Shown here: positions 1 to 8,265 of the stretch, piece by piece
How the letters are laid out: each line of letters begins with the position of its first letter
Position numbering within the stretch: position 1 is the stretch's first letter
Source: Lachnospiraceae bacterium
Lineage (GTDB): Bacteria > Bacillota > Clostridia > Lachnospirales > Lachnospiraceae
DNA: 64,000 bases
Direction: 5' to 3'
Assembly (NCBI GenBank): GCA_017412055.1
Contig: JAFQOW010000010.1
Location: 1-64,000 of the forward strand
Position numbers and translations under genes: made by a program
The notes under the pieces: generated by a model
The model's database searches: none
Told to the model about the DNA's origin: nothing
What the model saw: the letters and a program-made list of their open reading frames with translations, nothing else

Positions 1-254
1 CGTTGTTTGATATTTGTTATTGGTCGTACTTTAACAATACTATCTTGGGACAATCCTGTCACTGCCTTTTTTAGAAAAAGTTGAAAAAATTGCGTCACAG
101 CCTTGGCAGGCCATCGCGCAGCGATTTTGTTCAATTTGAAGTTGTGGGTGAGAAGAAAATGAAGAGTGCCAGGATGTTGTTATAGCAGGTTTTGGTGGCG
201 AGGATGGTTTATTGAATATAAGCTATGTAGAGTATTAGATATGGAGAGGTGCTT
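1..254 (+). other. Leading non-coding stretch with possible decayed gene end
   Basis: No intact gene is visible. All three forward frames carry short protein-like stretches that end in early stops: one at about 38-137, a second at about 96-187, a third at about 151-236 ending in TAG. Read in succession they could be the 3' end of an upstream gene broken by frameshifts, or coincidence. A small stem ATCGC-GCA-GCGAT followed by TTTTG lies at 112-128 and could be a weak terminator. The deacetylase gene follows directly with ribosome site GGAGAGG at 243-249. Confidence 0.3.
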
Positions 255-1073
255 ATGGTAAAAAAATTATATCCATATGGTAAGAAAAAAGCGTTTAATG
301 TTACATATGATGACGGTGTATTGCAGGATATCCGTTTTGTAGAGTTATTAAATAAATATGGTTTAAAGGGTACTTTTAATCTTAATTCAGGATTAATGGA
401 AAAGGAATTTGAATGGACACATGAATGTGGACTTGTTGTTAAAAGGCTTAACACAGATGTAGTAGTGGATTTATATAAAGGACATGAAGTTGCCAGTCAT
501 ACCCTTAATCATCCATATATGGAAAATTTGTCTAAGGAAGAGATTTTAGTTGAATTATCTCAGGATAAAGCTAATTTAGAGAGGATTTTTGGTAAAGAAA
601 TAAAAGGCTTTGCACTGCCATTTCATTATTATAGTGACCTGATTAAGGAGTGCGTAAAGGAATGTGGTTTTTCATACGGAAGAATTTCAGAAGAAACAGG
701 TTCGTTTAGATTGCCAACTGATTATTATAGTTGGAAAGCAACGTTTTTCCATCATTTTGATAAGCTTGAGGGCTTGACTAAAGAATTTATGGAAACTGAT
801 GAAGAACTTGGCTTATTTCAAATTGTAGGTCATAGCTATGATTTGGATGTAGCTGATAGATGGGAAATTATGGAGGATGTTTTTAGGGGTATCAGTGAAA
901 ATAAGGATATACTTCCTATGACAACTATAGAGATAGTAGAGTATCTTAAAGCTATGGATAAGATTGAAATCACAAGTGAGTATATAAAGAATAATAGCGA
1001 TGTAAGCTTGTGGTTTGAGATAGATGGTAGAGTGTGTGAAGTGAAAAGTTGTGAAAAAGTTAATATTTTTTAA
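255..1073 (+). CDS. Polysaccharide deacetylase family protein
   Basis: A 272-residue protein of the NodB/carbohydrate esterase 4 fold. Motif 1 is seen as TYDDG near residue 18 (metal-binding and catalytic Asp pair) and motif 2 as HEVASHTLNH near residues 76-85 (the two metal-binding His). These enzymes remove N- or O-acetyl groups from polysaccharides such as chitin, xylan or peptidoglycan. No signal peptide or membrane segment is visible, so it may act inside the cell or on imported oligosaccharides; the substrate cannot be read from sequence. An upstream in-frame GTG at 249 exists, but the ATG at 255 has a well placed GGAGAGG. The gene is single and is closed by a strong terminator at 1075-1110. 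Confidence 0.8.
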   Translation: MVKKLYPYGKKKAFNVTYDDGVLQDIRFVELLNKYGLKGTFNLNSGLMEKEFEWTHECGLVVKRLNTDVVVDLYKGHEVASHTLNHPYMENLSKEEILVELSQDKANLERIFGKEIKGFALPFHYYSDLIKECVKECGFSYGRISEETGSFRLPTDYYSWKATFFHHFDKLEGLTKEFMETDEELGLFQIVGHSYDLDVADRWEIMEDVFRGISENKDILPMTTIEIVEYLKAMDKIEITSEYIKNNSDVSLWFEIDGRVCEVKSCEKVNIF

Positions 1074-1074
1074 T

Positions 1075-1110
1075 AAAAAACCGCTGTTTTTTAAAAAAAC
1101 AGTGGTTTTT
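1075..1110 (+). terminator. Intrinsic terminator after the deacetylase gene
   Basis: An almost perfect hairpin with arms around CCGCTG and CAGTGG (one G-U pair) flanked by A-rich and T-rich runs, ending in six T. The A-tract on the 5' side would also allow weak termination on the other strand. Confidence 0.85.
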
Positions 1111-1192
1111 TATGTTAAAAATGGTTATAATATTACTATACATTATAATTTTATATAAAAAACATGTTTATTTTTATATTTTGGAGGGAACT

Positions 1193-2272
1193 ATGGGACC
1201 ATATAAAGCAAAAAAATATCCTATTGAATATAAATTAGATAAAGATTTATTACGTTTATTATCAGAGGCAAATTTAAAATACGGTGAGTATAAAACTATG
1301 CTTCATACATTGGAATTTGATGCTCGTTACTTTCTTGATTCGGTTTTGCTGACTGAGAGTTATAAGTCTACACAGATTGAGGGAACACAGATTTCACAAG
1401 ACGAAATGTATTATTTAAAGTATTTGGAGAAAACTGATGATAATTTAGAAATACAGAATCTTAAGAAAACTATAGAATATGCATATGAGAGAATTAAAGT
1501 CGGCGAAAATATAAGTATGTCTTTGGTTAACGAAATGCATAAAATTATATTGGAAAGTGTTAGAGGTTCGGAGAAAAATCCAGGACAGATTCGAACAACT
1601 CAAAATTGGATTGGGCCAAGAGGAGTGGGTATAGAAAATGCTACATTTGTACCGCCTTCGCCAGAAGAAGTGTATGATTTGTTAATTAATTTATATGAAT
1701 ATATGAATGACGAGTTTGTCGATCCACTTTTAATAAATGTTGCATTATCTCATGTTCAGTTCGAGACAATTCATGCATATAGAGATGGTAATGGACGTGT
1801 GGGGCGGGCATTAATCCCTGTACAAATGGCAATGTTTGATGAATGCGAACCTATATTGTTTTTATCAGAAATTTTAGAATTATATAAACCATCATATCAA
1901 CGTAATCTTATGGAATGTAGAAAAGGAAATGTTGTAGGATATATTAAGTTTTTTTTACAATGTATTATAGATCAATGTAATAATTATGTTTGTAAAATAA
2001 ATAAAATAAAAACTATTTATAGAGAAGATATGAAAAAAATAGAAAATATCAAAGGAAATTCAGTGTATAAGATTATGCCAATTATTATGAAACAAATAGT
2101 GTTTACAAAAAAGGAAGTAGAGGAGTTATCAGGAATTTCTAATAATACCGTTTCAAATATAATTAATAAATTAGTTGAATTAGGGGTGATTGTAAAGGAT
2201 AGTACTGTAATGAAAAAGGGATATCGTTATCAGCGGATTTATGAAATTTTTGTGGGAAATTATGATTATTAA
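1193..2272 (+). CDS. Fic family protein (predicted AMP transferase) with C-terminal winged helix
   Basis: A 359-residue Fic protein. The N-terminal Fic_N region holds a class II inhibitory motif, S59-x3-E63-G64, whose Glu normally blocks ATP gamma-phosphate. The Fic core motif is H194-A-Y-R-D-G-N-G-R-V-G-R; the catalytic His and the GNGRxxR anion/ATP loop are intact, while the usual HPF reads HAY. The last about 70 residues form a winged-helix domain with a clear helix-turn-helix. Such proteins transfer AMP to a target hydroxyl and many are autoregulated; the target here is unknown. The ORF extends upstream to 1112, but ATG 1193 has a good GGAGGG site at 1183-1188. It stands alone between a terminator and the galactanase gene. 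Confidence 0.88.
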   Translation: MGPYKAKKYPIEYKLDKDLLRLLSEANLKYGEYKTMLHTLEFDARYFLDSVLLTESYKSTQIEGTQISQDEMYYLKYLEKTDDNLEIQNLKKTIEYAYERIKVGENISMSLVNEMHKIILESVRGSEKNPGQIRTTQNWIGPRGVGIENATFVPPSPEEVYDLLINLYEYMNDEFVDPLLINVALSHVQFETIHAYRDGNGRVGRALIPVQMAMFDECEPILFLSEILELYKPSYQRNLMECRKGNVVGYIKFFLQCIIDQCNNYVCKINKIKTIYREDMKKIENIKGNSVYKIMPIIMKQIVFTKKEVEELSGISNNTVSNIINKLVELGVIVKDSTVMKKGYRYQRIYEIFVGNYDY

Positions 2273-2319
2273 TAAAAACTATTCCGACAGATAGTAAAGT
2301 GGTGGAAGGATATTGAAAT

Positions 2320-3585
2320 ATGAAAATAATCTATAAAAAAAGAAAACTATTATCCATATCTTTTTTTATTTTTGTGATGCTTTTGCTATCAGCTTGCTCT
2401 AAAGTACCTAAAGATAAAGAAGAAGTCGGTGAGACATTAGAGATAAAAGATGAAAGAATTGAATCAACTATATCTGTTGACAAGGTAGAAGGCTTAACTG
2501 ATGAGTTTATGTTAGGAGTAGATATTTCTAGCATTCTTTCTCTTGAGGCTAGCGGAAGGAAATTCTATGGTTATGATAGCAAGGAGCAGGATATATTTAA
2601 AACTCTAAGTGAATCAGGAGTAAATTATATTCGTGTTAGGGTGTGGAATAATCCATTTGATGAAAATGGTAATGGATATGGAGGTGGAAACTGTACAATA
2701 GACACTGCTATAGAGATAGGTAAGCGAGCTATGGAATATGGTATGGGTCTTTATGTGGACTTTCATTATTCAGATTTTTGGGCAGACCCAGCAAAACAGC
2801 AGGCACCCAAGGCTTGGGAAAATTTATCTTTAAAAGAAAAAGAGGAAGCGATTTATGCTTTTACAGATGACTGTTTAGATAAGCTAAAAGAAAATGAAAT
2901 AAATGTGGGAATGGTTCAAATTGGCAATGAAACTACAGCTGGAATATGTGGAGAATATGAAAAAGAAAATATGTATATTATGATGAAATCTGCTGCTAAG
3001 GCAGTTAGAGATAATGATAAAAATATACAGATAGCAGTTCATTTTACAAATCCAGAGAAACAGGGATATTCATATTATGCCAATGATTTAAAGAACAAGG
3101 GTATGGATTATGACATATTTGCTACATCTTATTATCCAGAATATCATGGTACAATTGATAATCTGAAAAGTGAGCTTACTAAGGTACATAATATCACGGG
3201 AAAAAATGTAATGATTGCAGAGACAGCATGGTCATATTCATATAATGATAATAAAGCGTATGAAACCAGTGTGCAGGGTCAGGCGGATGAAATAAGTGCG
3301 TGTGTAAATGCAATGGTTGAATTAGGCGATTATGCAGTCGGTGTATTTTATTGGGAGCCGGCATGGATAGATGTACCAGGAGATAATGAAGAAGATAAGA
3401 GTAAGCTTAGAGAAAAATATGGAGCAGGGTGGGCAAGCTCATATGCAGGCGTCTATGACCCATATGATGCAGGAAAGTATTATGGTGCATCAGACTGTAT
3501 AGATACATCACTTTTTGATACAAAAGGACATCCTTTGGAATCATTAAAAACATTTTTATTTGTTAGATACGGAACTAAAGAATAA
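2320..3585 (+). CDS. Arabinogalactan endo-beta-1,4-galactanase, GH53 lipoprotein
   Basis: A 421-residue secreted lipoprotein. A hydrophobic signal (residues 9-25) ends in lipobox LLSAC, giving a lipid-anchored Cys near residue 26. After a charged linker to about residue 65 comes a complete GH53 barrel starting at FMLGVDIS. The acid/base Glu is in VQIGNE (E204) and the nucleophile Glu in MIAETAW (E301). The enzyme cuts beta-1,4-galactan side chains of pectic arabinogalactan I outside the cell. Ribosome site GGTGGAAGG lies upstream of ATG 2320. No transporter or beta-galactosidase genes are adjacent, so uptake of the galacto-oligosaccharides must be encoded elsewhere. Confidence 0.93.
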   Translation: MKIIYKKRKLLSISFFIFVMLLLSACSKVPKDKEEVGETLEIKDERIESTISVDKVEGLTDEFMLGVDISSILSLEASGRKFYGYDSKEQDIFKTLSESGVNYIRVRVWNNPFDENGNGYGGGNCTIDTAIEIGKRAMEYGMGLYVDFHYSDFWADPAKQQAPKAWENLSLKEKEEAIYAFTDDCLDKLKENEINVGMVQIGNETTAGICGEYEKENMYIMMKSAAKAVRDNDKNIQIAVHFTNPEKQGYSYYANDLKNKGMDYDIFATSYYPEYHGTIDNLKSELTKVHNITGKNVMIAETAWSYSYNDNKAYETSVQGQADEISACVNAMVELGDYAVGVFYWEPAWIDVPGDNEEDKSKLREKYGAGWASSYAGVYDPYDAGKYYGASDCIDTSLFDTKGHPLESLKTFLFVRYGTKE

Positions 3586-3693
3586 GAGACATTGCCATAA
3601 AAAACAAAATGTTATATACTTAAACCGTTGATGTGTTTATATCGTGTAGAGAAAGGCTTTATGCGAACAATTTAGCAAGTAGGAGGAAATGTA

Positions 3694-4374
3694 ATGGGAT
3701 TTTTTGACAGTATATCAAAGGTAGTAAAAAACGCAAAGAAGTTTGAAGGTGTAATTGATGATGTAAAGAAAGCAAAAGATTTAGGTGATGTTTTCGATTC
3801 GGTAAAGGATGCAGTAAATAAGTCATCAGATAAAAAGGAAGAAAAGAATAGTGTAGAGTCTAAAAAGGAATCAACTAATATAGATGCTATAAAGCTTGCT
3901 AACAGCAAACATTGGGTAGAAACAACTGAATATGGTGAGGATGATAAGGAATATCAGGTAAAATTTATGATTGATGATACATTTAAAGAAGCCGATTCAC
4001 ATGCTGCAGAATTAGTAATGTTAAATACATATTCTCCAAACAGTGAGTACGGAGAAGAGGGAAAGCGTCCTTATGTAGGAATACTTATGGATGATTTTGT
4101 CTATGAATCAGTAGAAGAATTTAAGAATAGTAAAACAGTAAAAGGAGCCATAGAGCTTTCGCCGCTTAATGGTCAGTTTTTCTTTAAAGCGAAGAAAGAA
4201 TATCATGGTGATATGATGTATTTCTATGGTTTAGACCGCTGTGATGGAATGTGGGAAAATAATGGTTTGTGTTTAGTATATCAAAAATCATATGTAGGTA
4301 CATCAGCTGAAGAACAGCTTATAAAGATGTTTGACGAATTAGCAGAAAGCTATGTGGAGATTAAAAGTAAATAA
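3694..4374 (+). CDS. Hypothetical protein, charged N-terminus plus globular domain
   Basis: I do not recognise this 226-residue protein. Residues 1-45 are amphipathic and Lys-rich (starting MGFFDSISKVV), residues 46-62 are a charged linker, and residues 68-226 form a mixed domain with aromatic, acidic strands (HWVETTEYGEDD, YVGILMDDFVYES, DRCDGMWENNG) and a C-terminal helix. There is no signal peptide or membrane span, so it is probably cytoplasmic. ATG 3694 has an ideal AGGAGG at 3681-3686. It is monocistronic and ends in a bidirectional terminator shared with the iron repressor. No functional assignment is justified. Confidence 0.75.
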   Translation: MGFFDSISKVVKNAKKFEGVIDDVKKAKDLGDVFDSVKDAVNKSSDKKEEKNSVESKKESTNIDAIKLANSKHWVETTEYGEDDKEYQVKFMIDDTFKEADSHAAELVMLNTYSPNSEYGEEGKRPYVGILMDDFVYESVEEFKNSKTVKGAIELSPLNGQFFFKAKKEYHGDMMYFYGLDRCDGMWENNGLCLVYQKSYVGTSAEEQLIKMFDELAESYVEIKSK

Positions 4375-4388
4375 GTGTTTCATAATAG

Positions 4389-4425
4389 AATAAACAAGTC
4401 ACTGATGACTTGTTTATTTTTTTAT
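4389..4425. terminator. Bidirectional terminator between 3694-4374 and the iron repressor gene
   Basis: Perfect 12-bp stem AATAAACAAGTC / GACTTGTTTATT (4389-4400 and 4407-4418) followed by a T run. The stop codon of the minus-strand repressor gene (4414-4416) lies in the 3' arm. Confidence 0.85.
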
Positions 4426-4785
4426 CTTTTTTAAATAATTTTTTAAAGCATAGAAAGATTCGTCACTGATGATGTGTTCCATTTTGCAGGCATCCTCCTC
4501 AGCGATTTCTTTATCGACACCAAGAAGTATAAAAACTTGGCTTAATACTGTGTGTCTATCATATATTTTTTTTGCATGAGATAAACCTGCATCTGTTAAT
4601 GATATGTGTCCATCCTTATCTACATTTATATATCCTTCTTTTTTTAATAATCCAACGCCTCTGCAGACACTTGGTTTGGAAAAATTCATATGTTCAGCTA
4701 CATCTATTGAACGGACAACATCCTTGGTTTTACAAAGTACATATATAGATTCTAGGTACATTTCTCCTGATGGTTTTAATGACAT
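4414..4785 (-). CDS. DtxR-family iron-dependent transcriptional repressor
   Basis: A 123-residue protein with an N-terminal winged helix (recognition region SKPSVCRGVGLLKK, residues 36-49) and the metal-binding dimerisation domain; the SH3 domain of longer DtxR/IdeR proteins is absent, as in MntR-like short forms. By alignment in my head the primary metal site is M9, C100, E103 and H104, matching DtxR Met10/Cys102/Glu105/His106. In MntR the first and second positions are Asp and Glu, so the residues point to Fe(II) sensing rather than Mn(II). H78 matches ancillary His79. It is divergent from feoAB, whose leader carries three matching palindromes, so it most likely represses ferrous iron uptake when iron is replete. 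Confidence 0.87.
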   Translation of the reverse strand: MSLKPSGEMYLESIYVLCKTKDVVRSIDVAEHMNFSKPSVCRGVGLLKKEGYINVDKDGHISLTDAGLSHAKKIYDRHTVLSQVFILLGVDKEIAEEDACKMEHIISDESFYALKNYLKKIKK

Positions 4786-4867
4786 AATAATCTCCTAAAT
4801 AAAAGTAATTTCTTCTATTAAACATAGCATATAATGAGCGTGAAATCAAATAATTTATAAAAAACTG

Positions 4868-4896
4868 TTGACAAAATATGGAGTGCATAGTACAAT
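4868..4896 (+). promoter_or_regulatory. feoA promoter
   Basis: Consensus sigma-A type promoter: TTGACA at 4868-4873, 17-base spacer, TACAAT at 4891-4896. The first iron-box palindrome begins 6 bases after the -10 element, over the expected start of transcription. Confidence 0.8.
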
Positions 4897-4902
4897 ACAT
4901 CC

Positions 4903-4920
4903 AGTTAGCAACAACTAACT
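4903..4920. promoter_or_regulatory. Predicted iron-repressor operator 1
   Basis: Palindrome AGTTAG-N6-CTAACT placed at +1 of the feoA promoter. Same form as sites at 4939-4956 and 5262-5279, and similar to DtxR-family boxes with TTAG/CTAA arms. Binding by the adjacent repressor is inferred. Confidence 0.75.
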
Positions 4921-4938
4921 CTTTATTTTTTGAAAGGG

Positions 4939-4956
4939 AGTTAGCAATTGCTAATT
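4939..4956. promoter_or_regulatory. Predicted iron-repressor operator 2
   Basis: AGTTAG-CAATTG-CTAATT, one base off the perfect palindrome, 36 bases downstream of operator 1 in the feoA leader. Confidence 0.72.
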
Positions 4957-5007
4957 AAAGGAACATATGCAATAGGCATAAATATAAAATACATGGTGGT
5001 ATGTAAT

Positions 5008-5220
5008 ATGACTTTGAAGGAAGCTGTAGAAGGAAAAGAATATAAGGTTTTGCAGATTAATACAGATGACGAGGAGTTGAAAGCATTTTTATTTTCCCTT
5101 GGCTGCTATGAAGGCGAGCCGATTACAGTTGTTGCACACCGCAGAGGTGGTTGCACTGTCTCTATTAAAGATGGAAGATATAGCATAGATACTCAGTTAG
5201 CTGAAGCTATTGAGATATAA
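5008..5220 (+). CDS. feoA: FeoA, ferrous iron transport accessory protein
   Basis: A 70-residue SH3-like FeoA domain with the typical pattern: TLKEAVEGKEYKV at the start, the LFSLGCYEGEPITVVAH core and a final strand ending in AEAIEI. FeoA is a cytosolic partner needed for FeoB-dependent Fe(II) import. The open frame reaches back to 4948, but the start at 5008 gives the family length and has GGTGG at 4995-4999; ATG 4993 is the alternative. First gene of the feo operon, directly downstream of two operators. Confidence 0.88.
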   Translation: MTLKEAVEGKEYKVLQINTDDEELKAFLFSLGCYEGEPITVVAHRRGGCTVSIKDGRYSIDTQLAEAIEI

Positions 5221-5232
5221 TTCTTAATTTGT

Positions 5233-5254
5233 AAAATAATCTGCGGATTATTTT
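5233..5254 (+). terminator. Intercistronic hairpin between feoA and feoB
   Basis: Perfect 9-bp stem AAAATAATC / GATTATTTT with a TGCG loop. The T run is short, so partial termination or mRNA processing between feoA and feoB is possible; function is inferred only. Confidence 0.5.
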
Positions 5255-5261
5255 GAGTATG

Positions 5262-5279
5262 AGTTAGCGATTGCTAACT
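5262..5279. promoter_or_regulatory. Predicted iron-repressor operator 3, upstream of feoB
   Basis: Perfect palindrome AGTTAG-CGATTG-CTAACT in the 112-bp feoA-feoB gap. An operator here suggests that feoB has its own regulated promoter or that the repressor blocks elongation; no clear -35/-10 pair is visible. Confidence 0.72.
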
Positions 5280-5332
5280 AACCACTGTTTTATGATTTAA
5301 TGATATATAGCATAATTTAGGAGGAAAGAAAA

Positions 5333-7333
5333 ATGAGAATCGCTTTAACAGGCAACCCAAACTCAGGTAAAACTACAATGTATAATGCCTTGACTGGTTC
5401 TAACGAAAAGGTTGGTAACTGGGCAGGTGTTACTGTAGATAAAAAAGAACATTCAATTAAAAAAGCTTATGCAGGCAATGACCAGCTTATAGCAGTTGAC
5501 CTTCCGGGTGCATACTCTATGTCACCATTTACAAGTGAAGAAAGCATTACAAGCTCATATGTAAAGAAGGAAAATCCGGATGTTATCATTAACATTATAG
5601 ATGCAAGTAATTTAAGCCGTAGCTTATTTTTTACAACACAGCTTTTAGAACTTGGTATTCCTGTGGTTGTGGCATTAAATAAAAGTGACCTTAATGATAA
5701 GCAGGGAACAACAATTGATGCTAAGGCTCTTTCAGAAAAGCTTGGATGTCCAGTTGTCAATACAGTTTCTACTTCTTCAGAAGGTTTAAAAGAAGCAGTG
5801 GAAGTAGCTGTAGCACATGCCAATGACACTCAGAAGGCACCATACAGTCAGGGTGATATAGATTTGACTGATAAGGCGGCAGTAGAAGCGGCTGATAGAA
5901 AGCGTTTTGAATTTGTTAATCAGATTGTAAAAGAGATAGAGATACGTAAGGTTCTTACAAAGGATAAGAATTACGGAGATAAGATAGATGCTGTACTTAC
6001 AAATAAGTGGTTAGGTATTCCTATATTTGCAGTTGTTATGTTCCTTGTATTCCAGATTTCTCAGGTTTGGGTAGGAACTCCTATAGCAGATTTGCTGGTA
6101 GGTTGGTTAGAAATATTCCAGGGTTGGGTTGGAGAGCTTTTAGCTGATGCTAATCCACTTCTTTCAGCAATCCTTGTTGATGGTGTTATAGGTGGTGTGG
6201 TAGCCGTAGTAGGTTTTTTACCACTTGTTATGGTAATGTATTTCCTTATAGCATTACTTGAGGATTGTGGATATATGTCAAGAGTTGCAGTTGTACTTGA
6301 TCCAATATTTAAGAAGGTTGGTCTTTCAGGTAGGTCAGTAATTCCATTTGTTATTACAATAGGATGTGCAGTTCCAGGTATTATGGCAAGCCGTACAATT
6401 CGTAATGAACGTGAAAGAAGAGCAACAGCTATGTTGGCACCTTTTATGCCATGTGGTGCAAAGATTCCGGTTATAGCTTTATTTGCAGGTGCATTCTTTG
6501 ATGGAGCTGGCTGGGTGAGCACTGTTATGTACCTTTCAGGTATTGTGCTTATCTTCCTTGGTGCACTTCTTATCAATGCAATTACAGGTTACAAGGCTAG
6601 AAAATCATTTTTCATTATTGAGCTTCCAGAGTACAAGACACCATCCTTCTGGGGTGCATTTAAGTCTATGTGCAGTCGTGGTTGGTCATACATAGTAAAG
6701 GCAGCGACTATTATACTTCTCTGTAATATGGCCGTTCAGATTATGCAGACATTTACATGGCAGTTTAAGGTTGCAGATGCAGCGGATCAGTCTATTCTTG
6801 CTTCTATAGCAGCACCTTTTGCATATTTACTTATTCCAATTGTTGGAGTATTATCTTGGCAGCTTGCAGCAGCAGCAGTTACAGGATTTATCGCAAAAGA
6901 GAATGTTGTAGGTACTTTAGCAGTTTGTTTCGTTGGTCTTGAGAATCTTATTGATACTGAAGAGCTTGCCCTTATGGAAGGCGCAGGAACAGAGGTTGCT
7001 GGAATTATGGCTATTACAAAGGTAGCGGCTCTTGCGTACCTTATGTTTAACCTTTATACACCACCATGCTTTGCAGCTATCGGTGCTATGAATGCTGAAA
7101 TGAAGAGCGCAAAGTGGCTTTGGGGTGGAATTGGTCTTCAGCTTGCAATAGGATATACAGTAGCATATTTGGTATATACTGTAGGTACAATCATTACAGG
7201 TGGCTCGCTTAATTTGTGCGCTGCAATCGCAGGACTTGTGGCAGTACTTGTTATGGTGACTATAATTGTTGCACTTATCATTAATACAAAAAAGAAAATG
7301 AAAGCAGAATATACTTTAAATACTGCTAAATAA
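5333..7333 (+). CDS. feoB: FeoB, ferrous iron transporter with GTPase domain
   Basis: A 666-residue membrane protein. The N-terminal G domain shows G1 GNPNSGKT (7-14), G2 GVTV, G3 DLPG and G4 NKSD; a helical linker follows to about residue 215, then about ten membrane segments with paired Gate motifs around GCAVPGIMASRT and TGFIAKENVVG. It imports Fe(II) across the cytoplasmic membrane with GTP hydrolysis. RBS AGGAGG at 5320-5325 sets the start. It is slightly shorter than E. coli FeoB, as is common in Clostridia. FeoA upstream and a small Cys-rich membrane protein downstream complete the operon. Confidence 0.96.
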   Translation: MRIALTGNPNSGKTTMYNALTGSNEKVGNWAGVTVDKKEHSIKKAYAGNDQLIAVDLPGAYSMSPFTSEESITSSYVKKENPDVIINIIDASNLSRSLFFTTQLLELGIPVVVALNKSDLNDKQGTTIDAKALSEKLGCPVVNTVSTSSEGLKEAVEVAVAHANDTQKAPYSQGDIDLTDKAAVEAADRKRFEFVNQIVKEIEIRKVLTKDKNYGDKIDAVLTNKWLGIPIFAVVMFLVFQISQVWVGTPIADLLVGWLEIFQGWVGELLADANPLLSAILVDGVIGGVVAVVGFLPLVMVMYFLIALLEDCGYMSRVAVVLDPIFKKVGLSGRSVIPFVITIGCAVPGIMASRTIRNERERRATAMLAPFMPCGAKIPVIALFAGAFFDGAGWVSTVMYLSGIVLIFLGALLINAITGYKARKSFFIIELPEYKTPSFWGAFKSMCSRGWSYIVKAATIILLCNMAVQIMQTFTWQFKVADAADQSILASIAAPFAYLLIPIVGVLSWQLAAAAVTGFIAKENVVGTLAVCFVGLENLIDTEELALMEGAGTEVAGIMAITKVAALAYLMFNLYTPPCFAAIGAMNAEMKSAKWLWGGIGLQLAIGYTVAYLVYTVGTIITGGSLNLCAAIAGLVAVLVMVTIIVALIINTKKKMKAEYTLNTAK

Positions 7334-7357
7334 TAATTTGTAAATAGGAATTTATTT

Positions 7358-7513
7358 ATGGAAAATTTGATTATTATGTTGATTTTACTTGTCATTGTCA
7401 CAAGCATTGTGTGTTATCTTATTAAAGCTAAGAAACGAGGAGAAAAATGTATTGGTTGTCCGTATGGAAAGCAATGTAGTGGTAAATGTAGTGGGAATAA
7501 TAGCTTAAAGTAA
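7358..7513 (+). CDS. FeoB-associated Cys-rich membrane protein
   Basis: A 51-residue protein: residues 4-22 form one membrane helix, followed by a basic turn (KAKKRGEK) and a Cys cluster C31-x2-C34-x5-C40-x3-C44. This matches the small FeoB-associated Cys-rich membrane protein family found 3' of feoB in Firmicutes, with a role perhaps comparable to FeoC; the Cys could bind iron or an Fe-S cluster. ATG 7358 follows AGGAA at 7346-7350, 24 bases after the feoB stop. Assignment is from position, size and Cys pattern. Confidence 0.82.
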   Translation: MENLIIMLILLVIVTSIVCYLIKAKKRGEKCIGCPYGKQCSGKCSGNNSLK

Positions 7514-7548
7514 TAAAATATAACCTATTCAAGAAGTGTAAAATGTAC

Positions 7549-7577
7549 TTGAAAAAAAACAAAAAATTTCATATAAT
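7549..7577 (+). promoter_or_regulatory. Promoter of the PilZ gene
   Basis: TTGAAA (7549-7554), 17-base spacer, TATAAT (7572-7577), 46 bases before the start codon. Confidence 0.7.
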
Positions 7578-7623
7578 GATAATATATATTAGAAGTGTGA
7601 ATTTGACTTGAAAGGTGATTACT

Positions 7624-8232
7624 ATGAAGCTAAACCAATTAACTAATGAAAGTACAGTTCAGTTGGAGTTTGAAGCTGGACAGGAGAAGTTATATCTTGA
7701 TGTTCAGATTGCTCAGGTATCCAAGAGTGGCTTGGTGTTATATCCTGTGATTATAGAGGGGAAAGCGTTATCATTTAAGAATAATCAAAATATAATTAAT
7801 CTTATTTACTTGCAAAAGGAAGGTAAGCCACTTTTATGGAAGAATGTTGCAGTAAGTAATGCTATTATTAATGGAAGAAATTTTGTATTGGTACGTTCCA
7901 TAGGTGATGGAGTAGATTATAACAGACGACATAATTACAGATTGCCTCTTGATATTAGAGGAAATATAACTGGTTGCGGAGATATCATAATACATGATAT
8001 ATCGAATAATGGTATTGCATTTTTAACAGAAAAGGATGCAAAACGTTTTGCTATAGGTCAGGATGTTGCCATAAACTTTAGTGCTCGAAATGTCAATTAC
8101 ACATTAAAGGCTACGGTTGCACGTACTGTAGAGCAAGAGACAAGAGTATTGTATGGATGCTCGATGATGTCGACACCAGCTATAGATCAGTTCATAAGTG
8201 AAGAACAAAGAATTAGAATTAAGGGATTCTAA
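7624..8232 (+). CDS. PilZ domain protein, predicted c-di-GMP receptor
   Basis: A 202-residue cytoplasmic protein. The N-terminal half (about 1-95) is a YcgR-like beta domain; the C-terminal PilZ domain has the two c-di-GMP motifs, R101-R-H-N-Y-R106 and D125-I-S-N-N-G130. This layout matches flagellar-brake/YcgR type proteins, which bind c-di-GMP to slow motility or alter surface traits. ATG 7624 is preceded by AAAGGTG; an upstream GTG at 7615 is less likely. It has its own promoter and a terminator shared with the VanZ-like gene. An EAL protein at 14410-15117 could turn over its ligand. Confidence 0.86.
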   Translation: MKLNQLTNESTVQLEFEAGQEKLYLDVQIAQVSKSGLVLYPVIIEGKALSFKNNQNIINLIYLQKEGKPLLWKNVAVSNAIINGRNFVLVRSIGDGVDYNRRHNYRLPLDIRGNITGCGDIIIHDISNNGIAFLTEKDAKRFAIGQDVAINFSARNVNYTLKATVARTVEQETRVLYGCSMMSTPAIDQFISEEQRIRIKGF

Positions 8233-8233
8233 T

Positions 8234-8265
8234 AAAAAAAGCGGACATTAAGTTCCGCTTTTTTT
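8234..8265. terminator. Bidirectional terminator between PilZ and VanZ-like genes
   Basis: A run plus GCGGA, 8-base loop, TCCGC plus T run; symmetrical, so it works for both convergent genes. The stop of the minus-strand gene (8248) lies in the loop. Confidence 0.88.

Noticed and set aside
6061-6576. Minus-strand open frame of 171 codons inside feoB
   Set aside because: Antisense of a conserved membrane region, no ribosome site, no recognisable domain.
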